From contig CM070875.1 in assembly GCA_036365515.1 (NCBI GenBank), positions 6,731,001 through 6,795,000 of the forward strand: 64,000 nt of DNA. Direction: 5' to 3'. The DNA comes from Torymus aiolomorphi. Taxonomy: Eukaryota; Arthropoda; Insecta; Hymenoptera; Torymidae. Below the pieces are notes generated by a model. The model ran no database searches and had not been told where the DNA came from. It worked only from the letters and a program-made list of their open reading frames with translations. A program made the position numbers and the translations under genes. Position 1 is the stretch's first letter. Each line of letters opens with the position of its first letter. Below are positions 49,890 through 61,356 of the stretch, piece after piece.

Positions 49890-50106
49890 TTTTTTATTTT
49901 TGACTTTATTTACCTTTCTTATTTTGTAAATCTCCTTTTTCTTTATAATTTTTTGAATATAGTAATTTGGAATTTGGTAAAAAGAAATTGAACTAAAATT
50001 TTGAGTAATTTGAATATTTTGAATTTTTTATTTTTTCCTCTTTTAAATAGAATTGAGTTGGTACAGTATCGTAAAGCTTGTGAGACTTGTGTCGATCTGC
50101 CCGTAC

Positions 50107-50289
50107 AGTCAGCAAAGCTTGTGAGGCTTGTGGTGAACTGCACCCTGGACCAGTCAGCAAAGCTTGTGAGGCTTGTAAATCTGACTGACCCTGGACCAGT
50201 CAGCAAAGCTTGTGAGGCTTGTAAATCTGACTGACCCTGGACCAGTCAGCAAAGCTTGTGAGGCTTGTAAATCTGACTGACCGGCGAGC
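50107..50289. repeat. 45/46-bp tandem repeat, four units
   Basis: AGTCAGCAAAGCTTGTGAGG starts units at 50107, 50152, 50198 and 50244; a degenerate unit precedes them at about 50070. Each unit also contains CTGACTG, the complement of CAGTCAG. The open frames across it read the repeat and have no domain. Confidence 0.9.
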
Positions 50290-51429
50290 AGTGCGCGTTC
50301 AGCGTATTTAAATGCGTTGCTCCTCCTCTTCTTCGGCTGGAAAAACTGCGGTGTCGAATCGGGTAGTTGCGTCATCTTGCGTTAACGAATCGTTGGTTGC
50401 CAAGTGTGACGGCGGTTGATAGTCATATATCCTGTAATGTTAATTGAGGCTAGTGGTGTGAGAAGACGGTATCCAATGGTGCGGGGGTGGCATCCCTTCC
50501 AAACGTCGATTTTTATGAAAGTGGGGAAAATCCTATGCTTTAACACAGGCAGCGGCAGAGAGCGGTCCCTTATCCCTTCTGTAGGGTATTTTCCGGCGGC
50601 TCGCATCTTCCTTAAGGAGAGCGAGAGAGAACGATATATGTGCGACAGAGAAAGAGAGATGAGAGAGATAAAAGATATATCCTTCTCTTTCTTTCGAGTC
50701 AAAAATGATCAATTTTCTGTTACTTGCTGAAAATTATACAATGTTGGCAGCTTATAAATTATAAAATATGTTATTCTATTACATTTTGTTCTAAAATGAA
50801 AATACAAATTTGAACGGAAGTTATCGGTCTATTACAACAGGAGTTAAACGCATTATAAATTTTATAAACTTAATTATACATTAAACAATGAAATTTCTTA
50901 TGCAAACTTTATAAAAACATTAGACTATTCATTCTAGCTAATATATCAATCATATTATTAAGTTATTTTATTAAATTAATACATTTTCCTTAGATTTCCT
51001 ATTATTTATTTAAAATATTTGAAATTTAATTAGTTTTCGTAAGTAACAATGTGTTAAAATACTGGTATTGTCCAGTAAAATGTTTCATCTAATGTGTATA
51101 TTTCATAAAACTTGCATTAACAATGAAAATTACTTATAAATAGTCATAATAGTTAATTATTATTAAGAAAACGTACGAATTACAAATGTATTATTCAAAT
51201 TCTAAACAGTTTATCATCTAAACTTAAAGTCTAGTTAGTTAATCTAGTAGAAATAGACAAATGGATTATTATTACTATAAAAACATATTATAATAATGGA
51301 TTTTCTCATCTCTTAATTTTTACTTAACGTAATGCAACTTTTATCTTAAACAAAAATTATTTTTCTAATTGTAATTAATGAGATATCTAGCGTTATTCTA
51401 AAAAAAAATACTCTTATGCTATAGTACAT

Positions 51430-51535
51430 TGAGTCCCAAAAGATGCTGGAAAATGCGTCTCCGCGCAGGAAGACTGAGAAAAATCTATTTTTAGACGAGC
51501 CATGTGTTTTGGGGCTGATGTAGCTGACAAACATC
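51430..51535 (+). other. Candidate structured RNA element, copy A
   Basis: A GC-richer island in AT-rich DNA. A short hairpin AGCC(51498-51501)/GGCT(51513-51516) encloses the loop ATGTGTTTTGG. Upstream is GCGTCTCCGCGCAGGAAGAC. It resembles copy B at 52130-52250 in order and loop sequence. Confidence 0.3.
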
Positions 51536-52129
51536 TTCTTTGTCTCGGTTTTTCCTATAATTAACAATCTAGATATTCTACCATGAATTGAATTATTTAT
51601 CTTACTAAATAATTATGTAGCAAGATATTACAACTTGAATGAAAATGCTACGACTATTTTAATGATAGTTATTCGGAATACAAAATTTTACTAACTTAAT
51701 AATCTAATTTACAATGAAATCATATATGATAAATTTATAATAACAGTCAATTATCTAAAATAAACTAAAACCTAAATGCTTTGTTATCAAAACTTGTTGA
51801 TTTATATAATATAATAGCTATTATAGTAATTATTTATTGTTGGTTAATAAAGATTCTTTACATGGTTATAGGTTGTGTTTATAAAATGCATATGGTTACT
51901 CATAGAGCTATATTTTTGGGTTCTTGTTAATAGATCTTAATATTATTAATACAGAAACAAGCAAAAGCTGTTGATTGCAATTTAACAAAGAATATGGAAT
52001 TAGTATTATTTTTCCTAATTTCCTTACTGTTATATTTAATATCGGTTGTTGTTAAAATAATTTTATTGATAACGGTTTGAGAGATAATGTAAAATAATAT
52101 TTCAATGTATAGTATAAGTCATGTTTTGA

Positions 52130-52250
52130 AAAACTCGGAGAAGCGCGTCCCTGCGTGGGAAAGCGTCGTATCTATATTTAGTATGGGCCATGTGTTTTAC
52201 AGCCCCAAGATTACGCATCCGCTAGGGCTATCGTCTTCTTAAGGCTAATT
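52130..52250 (+). other. Candidate structured RNA element, copy B
   Basis: GCGTCCCTGCGTGGGAAAGC is followed by a hairpin GGGC(52185-52188)/GCCC(52202-52205) around CATGTGTTTTACA. The loop core CATGTGTTTT is the same as in copy A, while the stem pairs differ. Confidence 0.3.
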
Positions 52251-53139
52251 CCACGTTTTGAAGGAATATTTCCAACTCACATGTAATTGTTCAAAATCCA
52301 AAAATGTTTGTTAAATTTGTGATATGTAATAAAACAGTTTATTTATTTATAGCAGAAGAAAAACAGAAGGTTGAATAAGTTTCATTATTTGAGTAGGAAA
52401 AATATTCTTTCATGAATGTGTCTTAAAGTAGTTATTGTAATTTTATATTTGTTTGTGATTGTGAATGGAAAACCTTATAAACTCTTATACCTCGCGTTTG
52501 GAACGGTTTGTTAGTTAGGTCAAACGTATAAAGGAAGAATTACAATTGTGATTATTGCACAAGGGTTTGTTTAACAATTCGTACTTAAATTATTATTTAA
52601 AATATATCCTTGTAGAAAATTAACCCTAATTTATAACTAACTCATTAATACAACTGAAGTATTTCTAAATAAAATTGTATTGCAGAAATATTGTAATTCA
52701 ACTAAAGGTTTTACTATTGAACATTTTTTTATTAGAGTGAGGTTACTTACTTTTGTACAAGAGAATATAATAATCTTCGATAAACAATTGCGTATTATAA
52801 TTTTACAGTATCTGTGATCGTAGGTGTAATCGGATATAATTTTTATTTATTTAAAAGTAGTGTTTGTCTTTATCAAGAAGAAAGGAAAGTTTACAGTCCG
52901 TTTTTATATTAAGTCTAAATATAGCCTTTTAAGGAAAAGGAAATTACAAGATTAAAAATTCAGAAATTTTAAAGCATGCGCCGCGTCGGTGTTTTATGAC
53001 AGCTTGAGACTCCGAGAAGCGCAGGTTACATCTACAACCCTTGGTGCAATAGTGTCGGTAGGGTAGTAGGTGTTCAGGGTTATGACTATGGTTCATCGCA
53101 TAAAAATATATACAAAAAAAAATTTTCCCATCGTAGACG

Positions 53140-53252
53140 GTTCCGTTACAGAGTTCTCTTGATTTTTTGTGATTCTACATTTTTTATTTTTAATAAGTTT
53201 GAAACTGTCAATTGCTCGGTCGGTAATGGTAGGACTATGCCACCCCGTTAAG
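53140..53252. mobile_element. Partial copy of the TTAA foldback family
   Basis: TTCTCTTGATTTTTTGTGATTC...TTGCTCGGTCGGTAATGGTAGGACTATGCCACCCCGTTAA matches one arm of the element at 42862-43238. Only one arm is present. Confidence 0.75.
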
Positions 53253-53400
53253 AAAATGAAATAAAAAATAAACAATTTATTTCAATAAATGCGACAACAA
53301 AATCGTATTAAGCCCAATCATGTAAATAAATCGTCGAGCTGAGAGTGACTGGAACTCCAGATTTCACAGCTGCTGCTGGTTCTCTAAAATCAATTGCAAT

Positions 53401-53736
53401 ATGTGTAGCTTTATGGATTGTAGCTTTATGGCATTGCGTCCTATTGTTTCATATACTGGTTCTCCCACTTATTTGTTTTCTACAATAGTAGAGAAATTAC
53501 TTAGTACGGTGATACCAAAACCAAAATCATACATCAAGAATAGTGTTGAATTAATTGATAAAATTGAAAATCTACGTGTGTCTGACGAGTATATAATGAT
53601 CAGCATTGATGCGACGTCATTGTTTACTAATATTAGTGTAGAATTAGTTAAAAAGGCAATTGTCCGAAGATACCCTTATCTTATAAGTAAATATGATATA
53701 CATGTATGCGCCAGTTCGTTCAAGTGTGAAGATTGA
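53401..53736 (+). pseudogene. Penelope-like retroelement reverse transcriptase fragment
   Basis: A 111-codon frame reads LRPIVSYTGSPTYLFSTIVEK, then SYIKNSVELIDKIEN, then YIMISIDATSLFTNISVELV. The order 'LRPIVS...SP.Y', then '(S/I)(F/I)D..SLFTN(I)' is the reverse transcriptase core of Penelope-like elements. Upstream and downstream parts are missing or disrupted, and a short duplicated TGTAGCTTTATGG lies at the start. Remnant only. Confidence 0.72.
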
Positions 53737-53739
53737 TAC

Positions 53740-54262
53740 TAGAAAAAATGAGACTCCGAAGCATTAAATAATTTGTTCACTTATCGTGTTTGGACAATAG
53801 TGTTACGACGGCTTGAAAGGTAAGTTTCATTTTTTATAATTGTACTCTAAAAATGAATATGTGAAAAGTCCTGGTACGAATAAGTGAAAAAATTGACTAA
53901 TTCTTTAGTGAATATTCACTTATTACGCAGTAACAATTTGATTCCATTACTTCAATAAGTGAATATTCACTAAATAATTAGTCAAGTTTTTCACTTATTT
54001 GTACCAGTGAATAACTTTTCACATATTTATTTTTAGAGAGTAACTTTTCTGCTTTTATTGTTAGTTCCATTTTTTATGGTACTTTAGAAAAAAAAATTAT
54101 CTTATAACGCGATTTATTTATTCAGAATTAAAATTAATTTTAAACAATTGTATTTATATTTTCAGATGCAGATATTGATATTGATATCTTATCTTGTATG
54201 ACAGTTGATGATTTCAAAAAATTGAAAACGAATTTAAGTTGTCCTTTAATTTAACGAATTAT
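53740..54262 (+). other. Spacer with possible SAM-domain relic
   Basis: A good donor (GAAAG|GTAAG at 53820) and an acceptor (TTTTCAG at about 54165) bracket a MITE. After the acceptor the frame reads DIDILSCMTVDDFKKLKTNLSC before a stop, reminiscent of an 'L..MT.DDLK.L.P..G.R' SAM-type helix. Weak; probably a relic. Confidence 0.25.
53843..54042. mobile_element. MITE, 200 bp
   Basis: Ends TACTCTAAAAATGAATATGTGAA and its near-complement ...TTCACATATTTATTTTTAGAGAGTA. The interior has AAGTGAAAAAATTGACTAAT...AGTGAATATTCACTTATT repeated in inverse order. Confidence 0.82.
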
Positions 54263-54401
54263 TAAATCAATGAAAAATTTTGAAAATCAAAACGAAATAG
54301 AGGTAAAGTTAAATATGCATATTTTAAATTATGAATTGATTTTTAATTAGTCTATTTTTTTCAGGACGCTGAATTTTTCTAAAACCGAACTAGCTCAAAT
54401 C

Positions 54402-54660
54402 ATTATTAAATATAGTAGATATGATAGATTTCTTCTTATACTGAAAATGTTAATTTTTATATCAAGTAATATGATTACTAAATGAATTTTATCTATTCCT
54501 GTATTAAAAATATAAATATTTCAATCAATAAAAATGATTATTAAATATTATAGATTTCTTCTTGTATTAAGAATATAAGTATTTTAATTAAGTAAAATGA
54601 TTATTAAATATAATGGATTTCCTCTTGTACTAAGAATATTCATTTTTTAACAATTCAAAA
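54402..54660. repeat. About 63-bp AT-rich tandem repeat, four degenerate units
   Basis: Units of the form GATTATTAAATATTATAGAT...CTTGTATTAAGAATATAAGT recur with a period of about 62-63 bases and 70-85% similarity by eye. Confidence 0.65.
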
Positions 54661-57118
54661 TAACCTTACGTTTTTATAAATTAACAATCCGCTTGTGGCA
54701 AGTAGACGGACTCGAAGGAGATTTTATACTTGATCCAAGCATATCGCTACTAGTGTCATAAAACAAAATTATTTTCCTCTTGGATCAAGTGGATTCTATT
54801 TGCTGCTAAAATATCTTTTTCAGTGTATGATACAATTAGTTTTAATGAAAACTAATAGTTAATTCTTTTAGTATTTTGCTCTTGGCCATAAAAGTAGCAA
54901 AAAAAATATAAGCAATTTCTGGTTAACATTTTTACCAAGGCATTTTAAGCATATTTTAGCCAGATTTAAAACTAAAAGTTTGACGTTATTACCCGGAGTT
55001 TCTAGCTAATTATTAGCTAAAAATCAACTATACTCTGAAAACCTAGCTAATTTATAGCTGGAATATGCTTACGATTTCTACCAGGGTACCCTCAAAATAA
55101 TAAATTTTCTCATACAGCATAACATTTCAGATCCTATTAAAATATTTCGTTGTGTTTTTTTTTATGAAGAAAAACCTTCATGTACTATTTCAAAACCATA
55201 AACAGCACTACTTTCATGCAAAGACGCACGTCTTCCTCCTTACCACAGCTCTCAGTACTTCGTCGTCTCTCCAATCACTCCTCTCCCCTATGTACACGCC
55301 GTTATTTCGCCCCCCAAGAAAAGCAATAAACGCGTCGAAGAAAGTTACGTAGATCTATGAATAATAAGCATTACCGCCGCACTACCACAGAGCAATGCAG
55401 AATTCGGCAGCAGCACCTCCTCGCCCCCACCCCACCGGAAACTAATATCCAACTCTCCGCGCGCAGCCGCGCCTCAGCCCAGGCATTAGCCCAAAGGGCT
55501 AAATCGCTCTCTACGCGCTCAACTCGCATTCCCTTCCGCCGAACCTTCCCGCGCGCACTTTGATACTACTACAGCACCCTCTCCGATTCCTGCATGCGCA
55601 CGCCATGAATGCCCTTGCCTTCCCCCCCGCCGCCCCGCCTGTACAGATACGCATCTCTCGTAATTCATATCTGCATATATCCCCTATACGGTGTGCCAGC
55701 GGAGACGCGAAATTCCTATCCTCCGCTTTCGCGCCCGCGCGAGCAGCGCGATCTATCTCTGTCGCGACGCTTAGGAGAACGCGTGCGCGGCGCGCTTAGG
55801 GCCAGACAATGCCCAGCCAATGAATAAATTATACGCCGCCGGCGAGGCGGCCGAGTTAAGATTTAGTTGTCTCGTAGTTGTCGCATGCGCGCGTAGAACT
55901 TTGTATGTGTATATCTGCAAGCGCGCGCGGCTGGATTATCATGCCGTTGGAAAAATCAACAGGTGCACATGCGGCGTTTTTCTCTTTTCGATGAACTATA
56001 TATAGGTATACGTTAGCACGCGCGCTCGCGTTTTGAATGTAAAAACTCACCGGAGAGAATTCATTTCGGGATGACGTTATGCAAATGAAATTGGGGGGAG
56101 GGATATATATGTATGTAGCGTTTGATTATATAGACACGCGAATAAGCGCCTCGTAAAAATCACGCGGTTTTAATCTTTCGGCGGGGTCGCGTCTGCGGTT
56201 CTGGAATTGGTTCGTTGCGCGCGCGCAGGCTCTTTTCGGATATAGATGAAAACGTGAAGTGAAGACGTGCTGCTGCTGCTCGGAAAAGAATTGGATCGCT
56301 GAAGTTAAACAAACGAGAAAGTACATTGCAAATAGTACGCGCGGTTATGCGTAAATTCCATTAGTTTCATAATGAAAGTAGCCGTAATTTTTCATTAGCG
56401 CGCCGGGTAATACGCGCGCGCCCGGAAAAGTGAGCTCATAAAAATTTTCTTTTTTTCATTTCTTTTGTTTATTCGTTTGGCATGTTTTTACGTTAATTAT
56501 GACGGATCGCGCAGTACGTCGGCTCGTTTTAATTAATCAGACTAGGCAAATGTTTAGCTGGGTTAATAAATTTGTTGCTTTTCATTAACGCGTAGGGTAA
56601 TTTTTGTCGAAAAATCACTCGAACGTACAATAAAAAAACTTTGTTCTAAAAAGTATGTTTCATACTTTATTCCTACGGGAGCGCTTGGATCGTTAATACA
56701 TTTATAACACTGCATTGAAGTCAATATAATAATAACTTAAAAACGCCAACTGCTAAATATTCAAAACTTCTCTCTTTCTCTCTTTCTCTCTCACCATCGT
56801 CGATTGAACACACGGCGATTACGAAAACCGTAAAGCCCGGATATTATTCTCGATTTCATTTCGTTCGTTGCGTTTCCCCGGACGGCCGCTCTCCAATATT
56901 CCAGCTCGCCGTGGCGGCGCTCTATATACGTATAATCACGTACTTTCCAAATGAAGCTTTCGCGCGTGTGATGTATACATATATATATAACTCGCGAGAA
57001 AGAGCGCAATAACCGTCCAAGCGGGACGTTTAAGCACATTAACTTTCATTCACGAGCGCGCAGCGCCGAATGAATATAAAAACGGCCCTCCGTCGTTGCC
57101 TCGGGTTCGATATTCCTC

Positions 57119-57168
<50 letters not shown>

Positions 57169-58322
57169 CTCTCTTTTATCGGATTCTTATTGATATTCAG
57201 ACGTCTCTCCGTGCTCGCCGCCCAAGATTCTCGCAGATGCTGCCGGCAGGAAGATAAGGGGAGCCCCGTCTGTGTCTCCGGTTACCAAGGGGTTGGGGTT
57301 ACGAGGATCCTTGTGATATTCGATCATAAGTCGCGCGGAGGATTCGCGTGGGTGGGACGGTGGATGTGGAGGAGTCGAGGAGTAAAACAATGCGCCGATA
57401 AAGCTCGATCGCTCGAATTCTCCGACTTCTATCTCTCTCTCTCTCTTTCTCTCGTGCGCGCGGGGATGAATACATCGGAGCGCGGGAGAACGAACTTTCG
57501 TCGATATTCAGTGGTTCGCGATTATCGTCGTGTATGTATTGTTCGTGAGGGCGGCGCACGCGTATATATGCTCGCTTGTCAGGGATGTTCGGTAGGATAT
57601 GTATTCGCCGGAATGGAAATCTTTTTATAGCTGGGGGGGTGGGGGGTATTGTTATCTTTGCGAGGACTTTGAATTATTAAACGTGTATGCAAAATTTAAT
57701 GGTTAGCGCATAAAGTTGACGGATTGTAATATGAGAGATTAACAATATATATAATTTTTTTTATTAAGCTTTCTCAACTCCTATTGGAGTTATTTAGCTG
57801 CAATACAAATAGATACAAATAGACGATTATCTTTTAACACTTCGCATTAATGTGTACATTATACTGAGAGATTACAATCATTAAAGTATATTTACAAATA
57901 TATCCGTAGATATGTACTTATATCTGTTACGGCAAGTAAGCTGTTTGCGTTGAATGGTGGAAACATTTTTTTTTTGCGCTTGGTTCTCATACAGTGTTTG
58001 TCTTTCGGAGCTGTAAAGTGGGCACTATCAAAGTATGTGATTAAGGTCTTGTTGCGGATCGAAACATGGATATCCCGCTAATTTTATGATGTTAATTCGT
58101 GATCGGCATCTATTAATTGTCAGTATTCTTTTCTATCGAGTTTGAGATTATGAAACCAAGGTTTCCAGGTCTTTGTGTTGTGATTACTAGAAGTATTCTT
58201 TATCTTTATTTAGACCTAAGCTGGTGGTTTTTTTCTGGTGGTATAAAATACTAATTTTCAAATATTTATGAGCTTATTATAAATAAACTAAGCCTTAAAT
58301 CGAAAAATGATAAGATAATTTT
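54661..58322. other. Spacer, mostly GC-rich islands and microsatellites, no supported gene
   Basis: A 12-bp inverted repeat ACTTGATCCAAG at 54728-54739/54779-54790 suggests a small MITE. GC-rich stretches at 55.2-57.6 kb hold many overlapping open frames without domains. A (CT)n tract lies at 57119-57168. No RNA gene is recognised. Confidence 0.45.
57119..57168. repeat. (CT)n microsatellite
   Basis: About 50 bases of CT with one CG interruption near the end. Confidence 0.95.
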
Positions 58323-58547
58323 ATGGGTCTGAAGTTTGCAACGTTGTAGTGTAACAAAATAAAAAAATATTTGATATTTTCCTTCAAGTTTATACTAACT
58401 AATATTAATTTTCTGTGTAGATTTATTGTTTTATAGTATCAATAATTTTATAACAAAGATTTAGATAAAATTTCCATTGCTTAATAACTTTAATTAATTG
58501 TAAAAAATTATTTCATTTCATTCCAACGATGTAAACTTCAGACCCAT
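58323..58547. mobile_element. GGGTCTGAAG-family MITE, copy 4
   Basis: Ends ATGGGTCTGAAGTTTGCAAC and ...CCAACGATGTAAACTTCAGACCCAT. The interior lies in inverse orientation relative to copies 1 to 3 (TTCAAGTTTATACTA, AGATAAAATTTCCATTG). Confidence 0.87.
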
Positions 58548-58609
58548 ATAATTTTAGTTTTATTTTCTTTTTTTAAAGATTATTTTCCTCAAAAACTATC
58601 AACTTTCAG

Positions 58610-58806
58610 AAAAAATTGTAATCAATAAACAGTGCTTAGAATTCATCAAAGAATGCATTAGAATTTTTTCAGAATTTTTCTTAAATTTTTTTTAATTTAT
58701 GAAAAATTTGAGTAAAAAAATTTTCAAAATTGTCTCCAAAATTCTGCAAAAATTCTATTGTACTCTTTGATGAATTCTAAGCACTTTTTGTAATTATCAT
58801 TTTTTT
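58610..58806. repeat. AT-rich inverted repeat, about 195 bp
   Basis: A 21-bp perfect inverted repeat (GTGCTTAGAATTCATCAAAGA, 58632-58652 and 58764-58784) extends imperfectly on both sides (TAAT..., CAGAATTTT/AAAATTCTG). Confidence 0.8.
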
Positions 58807-59995
58807 CGAAAAGCTTATAATTTTTTAGTTAAAGCGTCCTAAACATAATGATCGCGAAAATTCTCGTTTCGTACGCCATTTTGGATCAATCAGATGACAA
58901 AATTAACTTTCCAAGGACAGTTTTTTGAAGTTCAGACAATCCCTCCACCATCTAAATTGGTTTCAAGATGATTGCATAATGGACAGTTGATAAAAAATCC
59001 AATTAAAAAAAAAAAAAAAAAAATTTGTGTTTTTTACACTTAAACTTCATTTTTGAGTAATAAAATTTTTTTTTCTAATTTTGGATGTCATCATTGGAAA
59101 GATCGATGAAAAATCTATGAATTTCGTGTGTTTAAAAATTTTTTAGGCTCAAATTTATCCCGTCTAGAGAGCTCTGAAGAAGTGGTGAAAAAAGTGTCCC
59201 CGTGGGCGTTAATGAGTTAAATTAAAGCTCTTTTCATCTACTTTAATCGCTTTTTTGTGGAATATTAGTTGGCATATTTAAAAGCTTACACAAAGCTTAC
59301 ATTTTGGTTCATCATCAGTGACTACTTTTTGTCCATTTTTCCATGTTAAATTTCCATTTAAAAAATGGATTTTTTTCTAAAACTGCGTCACAAGACCGTT
59401 TTCGACTGTTCGAAAATTTTCTCGTATACTATATGACCTACAGAACGAGAAAAAACTTATAATAGAAATGTGCCTCAAAATTTTTTTTTATTTTTTTTAA
59501 CCCTCTTTTTTGCAGAAAATCCTGAGAATTGCTCATATTGATATATAATCACTTATATTATTTACTTATCTATCCATTTATAACGTGATAAATCTCGAAT
59601 TGAATGTAACGCTTTTATTTGCGCTTTAGTCAATTTTGTACTAAATGTATCCTACTCCTCGTCATTTTTTATAAATTTATGCATGGTTAAAGTTGAAAAC
59701 ACACAGGACCATAACGTGAGCGCAAAAATCCGCTATAGTTTATTATAAAATGAATAATAACGAGGGAATTCTAAAGTTAAATAGTTATAGGTATATTTAT
59801 TTAATTCAAATCAATATTTAAATAGTCGAATACAACAGAAGTTTCATAGTTTCATTTAACTCTTTTATTTCTAATCGTTTTATAAAAAAAATCTTACTCA
59901 TCTACAAGAAGTATACAAAAACTATTTATGTGTTCAGAAGTGAAATTTAATTAGTGCGGGCTTGTTTATATGTCCATGTCTTAGCTTGCATATAA
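58807..59995. other. AT-rich spacer
   Basis: No coding frame, RNA gene or clear element visible. Homopolymer A/T runs are common. Confidence 0.5.
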
Positions 59996-60112
59996 TTTTT
60001 ATAGCACTGTGTGACCTAAATCCGCACTTAAGTCACGGCTAGCTGTGACTTAAGTAGCCCATTATTACACAGTGAAATAATGAATTTACTTAAGTCACAG
60101 GCACGTAATTAA
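59996..60112. mobile_element. Relic of the ACTTAAGTCAC foldback family
   Basis: TATAGCACTGTGTGACCTAA...CGCACTTAAGTCACGGC...GTGACTTAAGTAGCCCATTATT matches the right end of the copy at 5531-5719 and the left arm of 5407-5532. Confidence 0.65.
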
Positions 60113-60656
60113 CGCCAATTATCTACCAAAACTATTCAAAAATACGATTTTACATATAAGAATGAACAGGAAAAGAAGTAAAACTTCGTTAATAGTTGAC
60201 AAACCACAAAGAATAAATAAAAATGATGATAATAAGGCTTGTCTATATTATAGGTTAGTTTCATCTGCTATGGGATAGTAGACCGCGCGCTTTTTAAATA
60301 TTCAATATTAAACTGTATGGATTTTAGTTTTAAAAGTCTTTCTCTTTAATGATATAACGTATACAAATATTTCACTTTCATAAACTTCAACTTATTGTTA
60401 AAGATACAAATCAAATTGCCAAGAATCTAGTTTTATGATTTTTTTATGTATATATTCAAAATTCTAGATTGAATAATAACCATATTCTATATCAGGTATT
60501 CTATTATTTAAATAACGTTTTATTAATTTTTTTCAGGGCGGGGGCTGCGCCCCCCCTTCCGCCCCACACTTCTCCCACCCCACTTCCAAGTTCCAACTAT
60601 CATTATAAATAAGCACAAATAAATAAAATAAGAATATGGCGGATTTATGTCACACG

Positions 60657-60752
60657 AGTTATAAAATAGTATACGATGCGTGTGACTTAAGTGACCCATT
60701 ATTGCACGGCGTGAGGTTAGCGCCCGAGCGCAGCGAATATACTATTTTAATA
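60657..60752. mobile_element. Second distal relic of the ACTTAAGTCAC foldback family
   Basis: ATACGATGCGTGTGACTTAA...CCCATTATTGCACGGCGTGAGGTTAGCGCCCGAGCGCAGCGA corresponds to the left half of 5407-5532. The right half is absent. Confidence 0.72.
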
Positions 60753-60891
60753 CAGTATCAATATTAATTAATTCATTATAAATGTAATTCAAGTACAAGT
60801 CACTTTTTTCCTGGTAGAAACATAAACCAACAGTTTACAATCGGTTGGCGAAATCAGAACGAGTTGGCTAACGGTTTAATCAACTTTTGCT

Positions 60892-61356
60892 TTAAGGTGG
60901 TTCTATGAAAATGTCATTGAATGCGGACATTTACAAAAAAAATATATTATTATTCTACAGATGCTGACAAATTTTTTAGTATTTTTTTCAATACAGGTTG
61001 CCACGAAAATTTTTGAGTAAAAAATTCTTGAAAATGTATACTTTTACATGGCAATTCATTGCCGTGTCAATAGAATTATGTGTTTTGAGTAGAAACTTCC
61101 AAAATAAATATAGAAGTCGAATGCGGAGGAAGTTAAGAAAAAGAGGTGGTTAAAGTTTAAGACTTAAGCTTTGCAATGATCACTTCAAAAATGCATAGAG
61201 CCACGAAAAATTTTGAGATATTAATGATTATAAACACAAATAGCAGACGACGTGCACGAGAGCGAGAAAGACAGAACCACGCGCATGCCCACCGCATGGT
61301 ATAGTTTATGTTCTCGCTGAGCGCATAAACTATAATGCATCATAGAACCACCTTAA
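60892..61356. mobile_element. TTAA-flanked element with GGTGGTTCTATGA termini
   Basis: Left TTAAGGTGGTTCTATGA (from 60892), right TCATAGAACCACCTTAA (to 61356). TTAA duplication and 13-bp terminal repeats fit a piggyBac-type non-autonomous element. It interrupts sequence rich in CGTTGGCTAACGGTT-like words on both sides (60.83-61.79 kb), apparently an older repeat. Confidence 0.82.

Larger units (their letters stand above)
50290..53139. other. Long AT-rich stretch without protein gene
   Basis: No coding or transposon signature for about 2.8 kb, apart from two small GC-richer islands at about 51430-51540 and 52130-52250 that resemble each other (separate entries). This may be an intron or a non-coding transcript. 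Confidence 0.45.

Noticed and set aside
49141..50450. Solo LTR or LTR retrotransposon around the 214-bp and 46-bp repeats
   Set aside because: No TG...CA ends, primer binding site or terminal direct repeat could be identified.
51430..51540. H/ACA snoRNA reading of island A (AGAAAA as H box, terminal ACA)
   Set aside because: Island B lacks an equivalent H box and ACA placement, so the class is not supported; only the shared hairpin is reported.
57070..57630. 186-codon frame starting with Ser-Leu repeats
   Set aside because: It begins in a CT microsatellite; the remainder lacks any domain signature.
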